Counted from the first letter of the stretch, positions 16,322 through 25,766 are shown. The stretch: DNA of 64,000 nucleotides from Anoxynatronum sibiricum (GCF_039414295.1 NZ_JBCITM010000003.1:257822-321821); one strand, 5' to 3'. Numbers and translations: made by a program. The notes: a model not told the origin generated them from the sequence alone.

Positions 16322-17593
16322 ATGGGAAAAACCATTCAATTAAACAACCTTTCATTTGCCTATAATGAAAGACAGATTCTGAAAGCTTTGAATCTGGTCA
16401 TTGGACGAAAGACATTTTTATCCATCATTGGTCCCAATGGCAGTGGCAAAACCACACTGCTAAAAAATATTGCACGAAACTTAAAGCCTACCGACGGCGG
16501 CATACTCATTGACCAACGGGCACTGGAAACATATGGCAGTGCCGAACTGGCCCGGGAAATGGCAGTTGTTCACCAGCAGACAGATATCGGGGCTGCCTTT
16601 ACCGTGCATGATGTGGTGATGATGGGAAGAAATCCGCATCTGACCCGTTTTCAGCAGGAAGATGCCCATGATCGTCAAATAGCAGATCAGGCAATGCAAT
16701 GGACCAGCGTAGATCATTTGGAAGAGCGATTAATCAATGAAATCAGCGGTGGTGAGCGTCAGCGGGTGATGATTGCAAAAGCATTGGCACAGGAGCCAAC
16801 GCTCCTGCTGCTGGATGAACCCACGTCTTTTTTAGACATCCATCATCAAATTGAGATTTTAGAGCTGCTGAAAAAACTGAACCAGGAAAAAGGGATTTCT
16901 GTTATTGCAGTGATCCATGACCTCAACCTGGCGGCTCGGTACAGTCAGGAGGTTTTACTACTCCATCAGGGAAAGGTGCTGGCACTGGGAGCGACAGAAA
17001 AAGTGATGACAGCTGCAAATCTGGAGCAGGCCTACCATATGGAGATGATGATTGACCGTAATGCTTACACCGGGAGTCTGCAAGTCTGCCCTGTATCACT
17101 GCGGCAACGAAAATCCCGCACACAATGCATTCATGTCATCGGTGGCGGAGGAATGGGAAAAGAAGTGATTCAGCGGCTTCATCAGGATGGCTGGCAGGTT
17201 TCCCTGGGAGTGGTCAATAAAGGAGACAGCGATGCAGAGCTGGCCACAAGGCTGGGAATGACCATCATTGAAGAAGAGCCTTTCTCAGATATCCAGGCGA
17301 CAACACTTCATTCAGCAGCTATTGCTGCCAACAAGGCCATGGCAGTGATCCTCACCAGCATTCCCATTGGCCGGGGAAATCTGGCAAACATTCAAATGGT
17401 CATGGAGCAGCAGAAGAGTGGAAAAACCGTCATTCATTACAATACCTATCTCCCTCATGTTGATTTCGATTATGTGAAAGGTGAAGGAGCGCGATTATTG
17501 GAAGAAATGGCTCTGGCAGGGATGGAAAGTACCAATGATTTAGATCAACTCATGGCTCAATTGGAGGCGATGGCGCATGAAGCAGAAGCATAA
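16322..17593 (+). CDS. btuD: Cobalamin ABC transporter ATPase fused to a Rossmann-like domain
   Basis: Residues about 1-258 are a FecE/BtuD-type ATPase: Walker A GPNGSGKTT (37-45), signature ISGGERQRV, Walker B LLLLDEPTS and switch histidine in AVIHDLN. A normal subunit ends near 255. Here about 160 further residues follow. They begin with a glycine-rich turn HVIGGGGMGKEVIQRL that looks like a nucleotide-binding Rossmann start and continue with alternating strands and helices. I do not recognise the domain. From its place in a cobalamin operon it may sense a nucleotide or corrinoid precursor, which is inference. The 3' end overlaps the next gene by 17 bp. Confidence 0.88.
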   Translation: MGKTIQLNNLSFAYNERQILKALNLVIGRKTFLSIIGPNGSGKTTLLKNIARNLKPTDGGILIDQRALETYGSAELAREMAVVHQQTDIGAAFTVHDVVMMGRNPHLTRFQQEDAHDRQIADQAMQWTSVDHLEERLINEISGGERQRVMIAKALAQEPTLLLLDEPTSFLDIHHQIEILELLKKLNQEKGISVIAVIHDLNLAARYSQEVLLLHQGKVLALGATEKVMTAANLEQAYHMEMMIDRNAYTGSLQVCPVSLRQRKSRTQCIHVIGGGGMGKEVIQRLHQDGWQVSLGVVNKGDSDAELATRLGMTIIEEEPFSDIQATTLHSAAIAANKAMAVILTSIPIGRGNLANIQMVMEQQKSGKTVIHYNTYLPHVDFDYVKGEGARLLEEMALAGMESTNDLDQLMAQLEAMAHEAEA

Positions 17594-19148
17594 ACCGAAC
17601 CTCATGTTACAGGGGACGGCTTCCTCGGTGGGAAAAAGCATTTTAACAGCTGCGTTTTGCAGGATTTTCAAAGAAGATGGTTACCGGGTGGTACCCTTTA
17701 AATCTCAGAACATGGCATTAAATTCATACATTACTGAGACAGGGCTTGAAATGGGAAGAGCTCAGGTTTTTCAGGCGGAAGCAGCAGGGATAAAACCACT
17801 GGCAGATATGAATCCCATTCTTCTAAAGCCCACCGGTGAAAAAAGCGCACAGGTGATCGTGCGGGGAAAGGTGCTGGGAAATCGAAGTGCCATGGCCTAT
17901 CACCAAATGAAACCATCTCTGAGAGAGACGGTCAGGGAAGCCTACGAAGCGCTGGAGGCCTCGGCAGATGTGGTGCTGCTGGAAGGCGCGGGAAGTCCGG
18001 CTGAAATCAACTTGCAGGAACATGATTTGGTGAATATGGGGATGGCTGACATGGTTGATGCACCAGTACTTTTAATTGGAGACATTGATCGGGGCGGTGT
18101 GTTTGCTTCTTTGTATGGCACCCTGTTGCTGCTTCCGGAAGACCAGCGTCATCGAGTAAAAGGGCTTCTCATCAATAAATTCCGTGGTGATCTTGAGATA
18201 TTAAAGCCTGGACTCAAGCAGCTGGAGGAACTCACTGGTTTGCCGGTGGTTGGCGTGATCCCTTATGGTGACTTTGATATCGAAGAGGAAGATGGTACAG
18301 CCGAGAGATTGTCATATCGTCCGCAGGCAGCCGAATCAAATGCGTTACAGGTGGCGGTCATACGCCTGCCCCGCATTTCAAATTTCACAGATTTTCACTG
18401 GCTGGAGAAACTGCCCGGAGTCGAGCTTCGATATGTTCAACGACCTGAAGAGGTTGGTTTGCCTGATATGCTGATTATTCCCGGTACTAAAAATACCCTG
18501 GCAGATCTGGCCTGGTTACGCCATCAGGGGTTGGACCAGATGATCTGGAAGGTGCGGGAGCAGGGTGGCATGGTTTGCGGCATCTGTGGGGGATTTCAAA
18601 TGTTGGGTACCTGGCTGCATGACCCCTTGCAACTGGAAAGTGATCATGGCTCCATGCCCGGACTGAACTTAATTTCTGCAGAAACTGTTTTTGAATCGGA
18701 AAAAACCACCACTCAGATCACAGGGCGAGTGAAGTGGTCTTCAGCAGTTCAGGTGAATGGAAAACATGATCAACGGTCGATTCTGTCAGACGGCTATGAA
18801 GTGAAGGGATATGAGATTCATATGGGACAGACGATGTTGAGTGAAGGAGTGGCACCCTTTGCCCAGCTCACAGACAGATCTGGCGGTCAGCGGATGGATG
18901 GTGGCATTTCTGCCGATGGGAAAGTGTGGGGCACCTATCTCCACGGCATTTTTGACAATGAGGATTTTGTGACAGCATTACTCAAATCTCTTTCTAAATC
19001 GGGTGACAGTTGGGATGTTAAAGCGATGCCATCATTTGATGTCTATAAAGAAGCTCAGTATGATAAACTGGCAGCAACTGTTAGAAATTCAGTGGATATG
19101 GCTGCTATTTACCGGATGATGAATCTTTCATCAGGAGACAAATCATGA
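17577..19148 (+). CDS. cobQ: Cobyric acid synthase
   Basis: Glutamine- and ATP-dependent amidation of adenosylcobyrinic acid a,c-diamide to adenosylcobyric acid (CobQ/CbiP). Seen: N-terminal dethiobiotin-synthetase-like P-loop GTASSVGKSILTAAFCRIF (about residues 13-31), VLLEGAGSPAEINL, GDIDRGGVFASLYGT, and a C-terminal class-I-like glutaminase with the nucleophile cysteine in VCGICGGFQMLG and histidine in GTYLHGIFDN. The 523-residue length is normal. It overlaps btuD by 17 bp and cbiB by 4 bp. Confidence 0.95.
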   Translation: MKQKHKPNLMLQGTASSVGKSILTAAFCRIFKEDGYRVVPFKSQNMALNSYITETGLEMGRAQVFQAEAAGIKPLADMNPILLKPTGEKSAQVIVRGKVLGNRSAMAYHQMKPSLRETVREAYEALEASADVVLLEGAGSPAEINLQEHDLVNMGMADMVDAPVLLIGDIDRGGVFASLYGTLLLLPEDQRHRVKGLLINKFRGDLEILKPGLKQLEELTGLPVVGVIPYGDFDIEEEDGTAERLSYRPQAAESNALQVAVIRLPRISNFTDFHWLEKLPGVELRYVQRPEEVGLPDMLIIPGTKNTLADLAWLRHQGLDQMIWKVREQGGMVCGICGGFQMLGTWLHDPLQLESDHGSMPGLNLISAETVFESEKTTTQITGRVKWSSAVQVNGKHDQRSILSDGYEVKGYEIHMGQTMLSEGVAPFAQLTDRSGGQRMDGGISADGKVWGTYLHGIFDNEDFVTALLKSLSKSGDSWDVKAMPSFDVYKEAQYDKLAATVRNSVDMAAIYRMMNLSSGDKS

Positions 19149-20089
19149 TCATATTGATTGCCTACATCCTTGATTTAGTTTTGGCTGACCCGCCTCACTG
19201 GCCTCATCCGGTTCGATGGATGGGTGTTCTCATCAGCTGGTTTGACCACCGTCTTCACTGTTCAGAACAATCCGGCCATTGGCAAATGTTCAGGGGGGGG
19301 ATCATGGTTGTCCTGGTGGTGATGGCTGCAGGGGGTGCAGCCACTTTGATTCTGAAGGTGGCGTCATCGTTTCATATGTGGCTGGGTACTATACTGGCTG
19401 GCTGGCTGGCCTACACTTCCCTGTCGGCAAGAGGGTTGAAACTGGCAGCCCTGGATGTACTGATGCCACTTGAACAGAATAATCTGACCAAGGCAAGACA
19501 GGCATTATCAATGATTGTTGGACGCGAAACTGAGAACTTGACAGAAAAAGAAGTGGTGCGGGCTACTGTGGAGACAGTGGCGGAGAATTTTTCTGATGGT
19601 GTGGCAGCGCCCCTTTTTTATTTGGTGCTGGGAGGCGTTCCAATGGCTATCATGTACAAAGCAGTGAACACGATGGATTCCATGGTGGGGTATCGGAATG
19701 AGCGATACCTGTTTTTCGGACGACCGGCTGCACGGCTGGATGACATTCTTAACTGGGTACCTTCCAGATTATCGGTAGTGCTGCTGGCAGCGGGAGCCAT
19801 GTTAACGGGAAACAATGCGCTTCAGGCATTGAAGATTGCCTGGAGAGATGGAAAAAATCACAAGAGTCCCAATGCTGGTTGGCCTGAGGCAGCGGTGGCG
19901 GGTGCCCTGGAGGTGCAACTGGGAGGCACCAACATATATTTTGGCCGACCTGTGGAAAAACCCACCATTGGCGATGAGCAACAGGAGTTGACCCGTGAAG
20001 CCATTCGCAAAGCTGTCGCGCTGTTGGATGCAGCTGCGTTGGTGGCGGTAATTGCCAGCATATTGAGCCTGTTGGCAATAACCTGGTAA
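19145..20089 (+). CDS. cbiB: Adenosylcobinamide-phosphate synthase
   Basis: Membrane protein (CbiB/CobD of the aerobic nomenclature) joining adenosylcobyric acid with the aminopropanol or its phosphate. Seen: the N-terminal signature DLVLADPPHWPHPVRWMG, then EVVRATVETVAENFSDGV and YKAVNTMDSMVGY, and five or so hydrophobic segments. Length of 314 is typical. It starts inside the cobQ stop (ATGA). Its amine substrate is supplied by the next gene. Confidence 0.95.
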   Translation: MIILIAYILDLVLADPPHWPHPVRWMGVLISWFDHRLHCSEQSGHWQMFRGGIMVVLVVMAAGGAATLILKVASSFHMWLGTILAGWLAYTSLSARGLKLAALDVLMPLEQNNLTKARQALSMIVGRETENLTEKEVVRATVETVAENFSDGVAAPLFYLVLGGVPMAIMYKAVNTMDSMVGYRNERYLFFGRPAARLDDILNWVPSRLSVVLLAAGAMLTGNNALQALKIAWRDGKNHKSPNAGWPEAAVAGALEVQLGGTNIYFGRPVEKPTIGDEQQELTREAIRKAVALLDAAALVAVIASILSLLAITW

Positions 20090-20118
20090 ATCTCAAATAT
20101 TTAAAGGGAGTGCTTTCC

Positions 20119-21216
20119 ATGCACGGAGGAAATGTTCATGCAATTCAACGCCAGACAGGTATTCAGATATCTACGCTGCTGGACTTCAGCGCCAATATTA
20201 ATCCGTTGGGAATACCTAACGCATTACTGGAGATCATGAAAGCTTCCCTTGAAGAGTCTGTTCATTACCCAGACCCCGATTATCACCGTTTGTATGAGTC
20301 TATGGCCCGGTTTTTTCAATGCGATCAGGACCGCCTGGTGATAGGCAATGGCGCAGCTCATGTGATCCATGAGCTCTTGACACTTCTGCAGCCTCAAAAA
20401 GTACTTTTAATGGCTCCTACTTTCAGCGAATACCGACAAGCTCTTGAAAAGTGCGATACGACCATAATAACACTGTCACTGAGTTCGGAAGAAACCTTTG
20501 ACCTGTCTCTTGATCAGCTGGAAAAGCAACTTCAGCAGGGAATAAATTTGTTGATTCTCTGTAATCCCAACAACCCAACCGGCAGATTAATCTCGATTTC
20601 CCAAATGAAACAAGTGCTGGCCATGTGTCGTGACCACCGGTGCCGATTACTGGTGGACGAAGCTTTCATCGACTTCACCACGAATGAATCCATTGACAGT
20701 CTTGTGAAAGAAACAGCCCATTGGCAAGAACTCATGGTGATTCGAGCCTTTACTAAAATATTTGCCATACCAGGTATTCGACTGGGGGCAGCTGTATTGG
20801 GAGATGTAAATCTGGCATCAAGAGTTCGAACGCACCTGGTACCATGGAGCGTTAATGCAGTGGCTGAAAGTATGGCGGATTTTCTCAATACACAGGAAGC
20901 AGCAAATTATCTTTCTCGTTCAGTTGCATTGGTGACAGCAGAACGGGAATGGATTTTCAGCAAACTGCAAAAAATAGCTGGATTGAAGCCAGTGCCGGGA
21001 AGTGCCAACTATCTGCTGGTTGCCCTTGATGAATCTGCTCCGCCGGTGGAGGCGTTGCAGCAATACTTGCTTCAACATGGTATTATGATACGCAACTGCA
21101 GCAACTACGAGGGTCTTCATCATCATTGGTTTCGTGTGGCGGTACGCAGACGTGAAGAGAATCAGAAACTGATTGACCATCTTAACTGTTTTTTAACACA
21201 AAATGCACAGAATTAA
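20119..21216 (+). CDS. cobD: Threonine-phosphate decarboxylase
   Basis: PLP enzyme making (R)-1-amino-2-propanol phosphate from threonine phosphate for the nucleotide-loop linker. It belongs to the HisC-like aminotransferase fold: M-H-G-G-N-V and DFSANINPLG at the N-terminus, CNPNNPTG, and the PLP lysine in AFTKIFAIPGIRLG. The start MHGGN and position after cbiB separate it from histidinol-phosphate aminotransferase. ATG at 20119 is chosen because GGGAG lies eight bases before it. Last gene of the cobalamin run. Confidence 0.92.
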   Translation: MHGGNVHAIQRQTGIQISTLLDFSANINPLGIPNALLEIMKASLEESVHYPDPDYHRLYESMARFFQCDQDRLVIGNGAAHVIHELLTLLQPQKVLLMAPTFSEYRQALEKCDTTIITLSLSSEETFDLSLDQLEKQLQQGINLLILCNPNNPTGRLISISQMKQVLAMCRDHRCRLLVDEAFIDFTTNESIDSLVKETAHWQELMVIRAFTKIFAIPGIRLGAAVLGDVNLASRVRTHLVPWSVNAVAESMADFLNTQEAANYLSRSVALVTAEREWIFSKLQKIAGLKPVPGSANYLLVALDESAPPVEALQQYLLQHGIMIRNCSNYEGLHHHWFRVAVRRREENQKLIDHLNCFLTQNAQN

Positions 21217-21312
21217 CGGGAAAAGGTTTTTCTCTTTGAATATATTGGGTATGTATTCACTGCGTTTGTCGTGTATTTCATGAAACAACTCAAATTAAAA
21301 GGAGGATGTGTA

Positions 21313-23085
21313 ATGATGACAGGCAAAGTAAACAGGAAGCTGCTCCTGTGGGTGATGGTGATTGCCCTGATGTTCAGCAGTTTTGGAACCCTGGTGGTAT
21401 TTGCGGACGAGCACGCAGAATCGTTAATTATTTTGCATACCAATGATATTCACGGTCGGGGAGAGGCATTTGGCAAACTGGCAACACTTGTCAGCCAATA
21501 TCGCGGCGGTGACCATCAGGTACTGCTCCTGGATGCAGGAGATACCTTTCATGGGATTCCCTTTGCCACGGTGCCTGAAGGTGCCAGCATTGCCACGCTC
21601 ATGAATGCTGTCGGGTACGATGCCATGACCGCCGGGAACCATGACTTTAATTACGGGCAAAGTCGATTGGTGGCACTGGATGGACTGACAGATTTTCCGA
21701 TTCTGGCAGCCAATGTTTACAAAGCTGATGGTACCCGATTGCTGGATCCATATGTGCTGGTTGAAATGGATGGTTTTACTGTGGGCATTTTTGGACTGGC
21801 CACGCCTGAAACCCTGTTCAAAACCCATCCAAACAATGTGACCGGACTGACTTTTGCTGATCCTGTGAGCGAAGCAGCAGCAATGGTGGAAGAGCTGAAA
21901 GATATGGCAGATGTGATTATCGCCATTGGTCATTTGGGAATCGACGAAGAAACGGAGTATGCGGCACGCAGTAACGCAGTGGCGACAGAGGTTGATGGCA
22001 TTCATGTCTTTGTTGATGGTCACAGCCATGACCTGTTGGAAGATGGTATGATGGCTGGTGACACACTTATCGTCAGCGCTGGATACCATGGAAGTCACAT
22101 GGGTATTGTCGAGCTGAGTATTGTGGACGGCCAGGTTGTTGAAACAATGGCAGGAGTAGTTGTTGTCAGCGGAGATGAAGAGCTTGAGGCAAATGAAGCG
22201 GTGACAGAAATCTTTGCGGCTCAACAGGCTGAGCTGGAAGAAATGTTGGCTGAACCACTTGGAAGCACAGCAGTGAAGCTTGAAGGTGAACGAGACTTTG
22301 TGAGAACCGGTGAAACCAATCTTGGAAATCTGATTGCAGATGTCCTCAAAAATGCTTCGGGAGCAGATATTGCCTTCACCAATGGCGGCGGTATCAGAGC
22401 TAGTATTGAAGCTGGTGTGATCACGCGGGGTGATGTTGTCACAGCATTTCCTTTCGGCAACAACATTGAGGTTAAAGAAGTGACGGGTGCCGTCGTGAAA
22501 GAAATACTGGAACACGGTACACGTGCCTATCCTGAAGCCAGCGGCGGGTTCCCCCACGTGGCAGGGATGTCTTATCAGATAGACCTGAGCCGTTCTGTGG
22601 GTGATCGAATTGTCAACCTGATGGTGAATGGTGAGCCCATTGATATGGAAGCAAGCTATCTACTGGCGACCAATGATTTCCTGGCAGCTGGAGGAGATGA
22701 CTACACCATGTTGGGCGGACTGCCTACAGTCGCACGTATGATGGCCATGGATGAAGCGCTGGCAGATTATTTGGCAGCAGCTGGCGAAATTGCACCGGAG
22801 GTGGAAAGCCGAATCACTGTTGCAGGAGAGTTGCCTGAGGCAGTGGAAGAGGAACCCGCAATAGAAGTTCCGATGATGGATGATCATATGACAGACGAGC
22901 CTGAAACCGCACCAATGCCAATGCCTGTTTCGGAACATGGCATCCACGTGGTTCAGCCGGGTGAAGTACTGTGGCGTATTGCTCAACAACATCACACCAC
23001 ATGGGAGATGTTGGCAGAAATGAATCAACTTGCAAACCCGCATTTGATTTTCCCTGGACAGGAAATAGCTTATCCTGCCCATTAA
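21313..23085 (+). CDS. Secreted 5'-nucleotidase / UDP-sugar hydrolase-like protein with LysM domain
   Basis: Exported metallophosphoesterase of 590 residues. Signal peptide at about residues 1-34 (cleavage predicted after V-V-F-A), a calcineurin-like domain with metal motifs HTNDIHGR, DAGDTF and GNHDFNYG, a 5'-nucleotidase C-terminal domain (FTNGGGIRASIEAG), then an acidic and proline-rich linker and one LysM domain (VQPGEVLWRIAQQHHTTWE) near the end. LysM binding to peptidoglycan would hold the enzyme at the cell wall, supplying nucleosides for the uptake system at 42.8 kb. Start ATG seven bases behind AGGAGG; the second ATG is equally usable. Confidence 0.9.
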   Translation: MMTGKVNRKLLLWVMVIALMFSSFGTLVVFADEHAESLIILHTNDIHGRGEAFGKLATLVSQYRGGDHQVLLLDAGDTFHGIPFATVPEGASIATLMNAVGYDAMTAGNHDFNYGQSRLVALDGLTDFPILAANVYKADGTRLLDPYVLVEMDGFTVGIFGLATPETLFKTHPNNVTGLTFADPVSEAAAMVEELKDMADVIIAIGHLGIDEETEYAARSNAVATEVDGIHVFVDGHSHDLLEDGMMAGDTLIVSAGYHGSHMGIVELSIVDGQVVETMAGVVVVSGDEELEANEAVTEIFAAQQAELEEMLAEPLGSTAVKLEGERDFVRTGETNLGNLIADVLKNASGADIAFTNGGGIRASIEAGVITRGDVVTAFPFGNNIEVKEVTGAVVKEILEHGTRAYPEASGGFPHVAGMSYQIDLSRSVGDRIVNLMVNGEPIDMEASYLLATNDFLAAGGDDYTMLGGLPTVARMMAMDEALADYLAAAGEIAPEVESRITVAGELPEAVEEEPAIEVPMMDDHMTDEPETAPMPMPVSEHGIHVVQPGEVLWRIAQQHHTTWEMLAEMNQLANPHLIFPGQEIAYPAH

Positions 23086-23116
23086 AGACATTTCCTATCA
23101 TCTCAAGACACGCGAC

Positions 23117-23146
23117 AAACAAACGCAAACAAACGCAAACAAACGC
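23117..23146. repeat. Three tandem copies of a 10-bp unit
   Basis: AAACAAACGC is repeated exactly three times between the nucleotidase stop codon and the terminator. It is probably slippage-prone spacer DNA. Confidence 0.8.
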
Positions 23147-23157
23147 CAATAAGCATT

Positions 23158-23203
23158 AAAAAACACAGAAACCCTCCACATTGGGAGGGTTTCTGTGTTT
23201 TTT
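23158..23203. terminator. Bidirectional intrinsic terminator
   Basis: A stem of about 20 bp (23158-23177 with 23184-23203), including ACAGAAACCCTCC and GGAGGGTTTCTGT, between convergent genes; A-run on one side and T-run on the other. Confidence 0.93.
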
Positions 23204-23243
23204 GAGATTTCAAGAACTATATTGTACTCACATTAGCAGTTGC

Positions 23244-24095
23244 CTAGCGCCTTAAATAAACAATGCTAAATGTTTTGGGACCACAGTGGCTGCAGATAAC
23301 ACAACCAGCCTGGGTAAGCGTGATGTTGACCTCGGGCATGAGATCGACAATCTGTTGTGACAATTTTTGTGCATCTTCAGCACACATAGACTGGTTCACC
23401 ACCGCCGGAGAAGCGACAATATGAGGATGATCGTGGCGAAACAACTCCAGCATTTCATTCATCAGCTTCTCGCGTTTACCCCGAACCTTGCGATTGACGA
23501 TGATTTGCCCTTCCACCACCTCCAAAATAGGTCGAATACGCAACATACTGCCAACCAGATTTTCCATCGCCGAACAGCGGCCACCCCGGTGAAGATATTC
23601 CAGTGTATCAACTGCAAAGTATGTACGCACCTTGGGAACAAGGGTGCGTATACGGTCTGCCAGTTGAGAAAGGGAAAGAGATTCTTCTTGCAAAAGCATC
23701 ACGGCTTTCATGACTAAAATGCCAATACCGGCAGAGAGATTAAGTGAATCAATGACTTCAATGCGATGGTCGTCAAATTCTGAGGCAGCAATGCGGGCGT
23801 TTTGAATGGTTGATGACAGCCTGGAGGAGATGCCAATAAACAAAATGTCGTCACCTGCTTCGATGGCAGGGGTAAAACGTGCCAGAAAGTCACTGGGTGA
23901 GGGGCTGGATGTCTTGGGAAAAACATCGGTCTCAGAAACGGTCTGGTAAAGCTGCTCTGGATTTAAATCAACACCGTCGCGAAAGACGCGATCGTTAAAA
24001 TTGACATAAAGTGGGATCACAGCAATGTGATGTTCCTGAACAAAAGAGTCAGGCAGGTCGCTGGTACTGTCAGTCATGATGCGAATACGATGCAT
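23244..24095 (-). CDS. DegV family fatty-acid-binding protein
   Basis: DegV/FakB-like protein of 283 residues; relatives bind a fatty acid and present it to a kinase. Seen: IMTDSTSDLPDSF at the N-terminus with the conserved T-D-S, FPKTSSPSPSDF, a GISSRLSSTIQNA lipid-site serine block, and TLEYLHRGGRCS. ATG at 24095 stands behind GGAGG. A second, diverged DegV lies at 26277. No FakA kinase is in the window. Confidence 0.9.
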   Translation of the reverse strand: MHRIRIMTDSTSDLPDSFVQEHHIAVIPLYVNFNDRVFRDGVDLNPEQLYQTVSETDVFPKTSSPSPSDFLARFTPAIEAGDDILFIGISSRLSSTIQNARIAASEFDDHRIEVIDSLNLSAGIGILVMKAVMLLQEESLSLSQLADRIRTLVPKVRTYFAVDTLEYLHRGGRCSAMENLVGSMLRIRPILEVVEGQIIVNRKVRGKREKLMNEMLELFRHDHPHIVASPAVVNQSMCAEDAQKLSQQIVDLMPEVNITLTQAGCVICSHCGPKTFSIVYLRR

Positions 24096-24186
24096 GAAAA
24101 AACCTCCTTCTAATGAAACACATAAATCATCTTATTATACCTGTTGAACCTAAGCGACGTCAATGAAGTAAGATTTCAAAAAAGCC

Positions 24187-24215
24187 TTGCCAATCAAGTG
24201 GGAACAGGGTAAGAT
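24187..24215 (+). promoter_or_regulatory. Predicted sigma-A promoter for queT
   Basis: TTGCCA (24187-24192), 17-bp spacer, TAAGAT (24210-24215). It would give a leader of about 75 nt before queT, in which I could not recognise a preQ1 aptamer. Confidence 0.55.
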
Positions 24216-24298
24216 ATTCAAGTGCTTGAAACGGTCTAATATGAACCACGGTCATGTTATTTTTTCAAGATAGTAACATCGAAAGGAATGGTCTTCCA

Positions 24299-24796
24299 AT
24301 GAAAGCAAAAACAACCTTTTGGATGCATGCAGCCATGATCGCTGCCATCTATACCGCGCTGACGGTTCTTTTTCGTCCCATCAGCTATGGGATGATTCAG
24401 GTGCGCGTATCTGAAGCTTTGACAGTTCTGCCATTTCTCACACCGGCTGCAATTCCGGGGCTGGCGGTAGGCTGCCTGATTGCCAATATCATTGGCCCGT
24501 ACGGACTGATGGATATTGTGGTGGGAACAGCAGCCACTACACTGGCCGCCTTTATGTCTGCCAAAATGCGGCGCCGCTGGCTGGTCCCATTGCCGCCGGT
24601 TGTGGTGAATGCTGTCATGATCGGAGCCATGCTCTATTATTTATTTTTGGGATCGCCTGATCAGGCGCCCATATGGACAATGATGCTCTGGGTGGGTGTC
24701 GGACAAATGGCTGCCTGTTATGGGCTGGGCTACCCACTGTTACTGTTGCTGGAAAAGTATCGAAACCGCATCTTTTCTGGAGATATCGATCACTAG
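24299..24796 (+). CDS. queT: QueT-type queuosine-precursor transporter (ECF S component)
   Basis: Small membrane protein (165 residues from the chosen start) of the QueT family, substrate-binding subunit of an energy-coupling-factor importer for queuosine precursors. Seen: about five hydrophobic segments, the block ISYGMIQVRVSEALTVLP (about residues 28-45) and GCLIANIIGPYGLMDIVVG, both family hallmarks. ATG at 24299 begins MKAKTTFW; AAAGGA lies 11 bases upstream. It is monocistronic between a promoter at 24187 and a terminator at 24804. Confidence 0.88.
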   Translation: MKAKTTFWMHAAMIAAIYTALTVLFRPISYGMIQVRVSEALTVLPFLTPAAIPGLAVGCLIANIIGPYGLMDIVVGTAATTLAAFMSAKMRRRWLVPLPPVVVNAVMIGAMLYYLFLGSPDQAPIWTMMLWVGVGQMAACYGLGYPLLLLLEKYRNRIFSGDIDH

Positions 24797-24803
24797 ACAC
24801 ATC

Positions 24804-24846
24804 AATAAGAAAACCGTCCTTCCGAGTGGAGGGCGGTTTTCTTATT
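24804..24846. terminator. Bidirectional intrinsic terminator
   Basis: AATAAGAAAACCG (24804-24816) pairs with CGGTTTTCTTATT (24834-24846), extended inward by CC/GG pairs; it lies between the convergent queT and metallo-hydrolase genes. Confidence 0.88.
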
Positions 24847-24861
24847 GCAAGGAGCATTTAT

Positions 24862-25599
24862 TCAGTTTTTCGTGTATTCAATTTGCTGTCCGCGATGATT
24901 AAGAACAATCACGCGAGACTCGGTGTCAGCAACCTGAGTGGCAAACCGTCGGGTGACCGAAAAGTCATTGGCAAAATGCATGGGAATAAAGAGACTGGGT
25001 TTAATGGTCTCGATAAAGCAAGTGCCTGCCCAGTGATAAGCAGTTCCCAAACGAGGATCAACAGGAACAAATGCCACGTCGATTCGTTTACCCTTAAGAC
25101 GATGAATTTCCTCTTTGAAATCTTTCTCTTCTTGCAGCTGCTGTTGTGGTGAGAATGATTCCCAGTGCCACCAGTTCAAGTCCCCTGCGTGAAAAAAAGA
25201 CAGATGGTCTGTTTGAACATAAAACGAAACGCCTGCATCCGTTGATCCAAAAGATTCGACGGATACCTCGTTAATTTGAAGTTTTTCATGGGGTTTCATC
25301 AGGTGACAGTTTTCACGCGCCGGCAACGGCACACCGTCGCCCGCAATAATCTGAACAGCAGGATTGGATTCCTGATAATCAAAAAGCTGAGGCATGAAGT
25401 GATCCTGGTGGTGATGAGTGATGAAAAAATACACATTATCCCGTCTGGCCAGTTGATTAAAATCCAATGAGCCGGCAATAGGTTTGGTGAGCATTTCACC
25501 TGTTGGTTCAACGTAGTCAAACACTAAAAAGTGATGAAGGGTCTCAATGGAAAAGCCGCTGTGATAAAGGTGCGTAATGCAAGAACTGAGGGGTTTCAT
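24862..25599 (-). CDS. Metallo-beta-lactamase-fold hydrolase
   Basis: Cytosolic MBL-fold protein of 245 residues, UlaG/L-ascorbate-6-phosphate-lactonase-like in outline. Seen: the zinc motif THHHQDHF (HxHxDH), a second histidine/aspartate in FFHAGDLNWW, and the C-terminal H in FIPMHFAND. The substrate is unknown. ATG at 25599 is chosen because AAGGAG lies upstream and the protein then starts MKPLSSCITHLYHSGF, as in the family; the frame is open further upstream without a ribosome site. It is divergent from trmL. Confidence 0.82.
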   Translation of the reverse strand: MKPLSSCITHLYHSGFSIETLHHFLVFDYVEPTGEMLTKPIAGSLDFNQLARRDNVYFFITHHHQDHFMPQLFDYQESNPAVQIIAGDGVPLPARENCHLMKPHEKLQINEVSVESFGSTDAGVSFYVQTDHLSFFHAGDLNWWHWESFSPQQQLQEEKDFKEEIHRLKGKRIDVAFVPVDPRLGTAYHWAGTCFIETIKPSLFIPMHFANDFSVTRRFATQVADTESRVIVLNHRGQQIEYTKN

Positions 25600-25685
25600 G
25601 GGAGAGCTCCTTTCCGGTTGCATGACCAAAATGTCATTGACTGTTGCTGTAATGCATACCCTATGGGGGATTTTAAAAACACTCA

Positions 25686-25713
25686 TTGCGGCAAATCTCA
25701 ACTGTGGTATAAT
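25686..25713 (+). promoter_or_regulatory. Predicted sigma-A promoter for trmL
   Basis: TTGCGG (25686-25691), 16-bp spacer, perfect TATAAT (25708-25713), 54 bp before the trmL start. Confidence 0.55.
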
Positions 25714-25766
25714 CGGAACAAAGGTCAATCATGGAGTTGATAAACCCATATAACCAGGAGGACAAC

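Noticed and set aside
21424..22557. A 377-codon minus-strand open frame
   Set aside because: Mirror of the 5'-nucleotidase gene; histidine/cysteine-rich composition and no domain.
23117..23146. Short repeats resembling a CRISPR-like array
   Set aside because: Units are 10 bp, head to tail, without spacers; simple tandem repeat.
24216..24298. Possible preQ1 riboswitch upstream of queT
   Set aside because: The leader is about the right length, but no consensus C-rich loop or A-rich pseudoknot tail of known preQ1 classes was seen.
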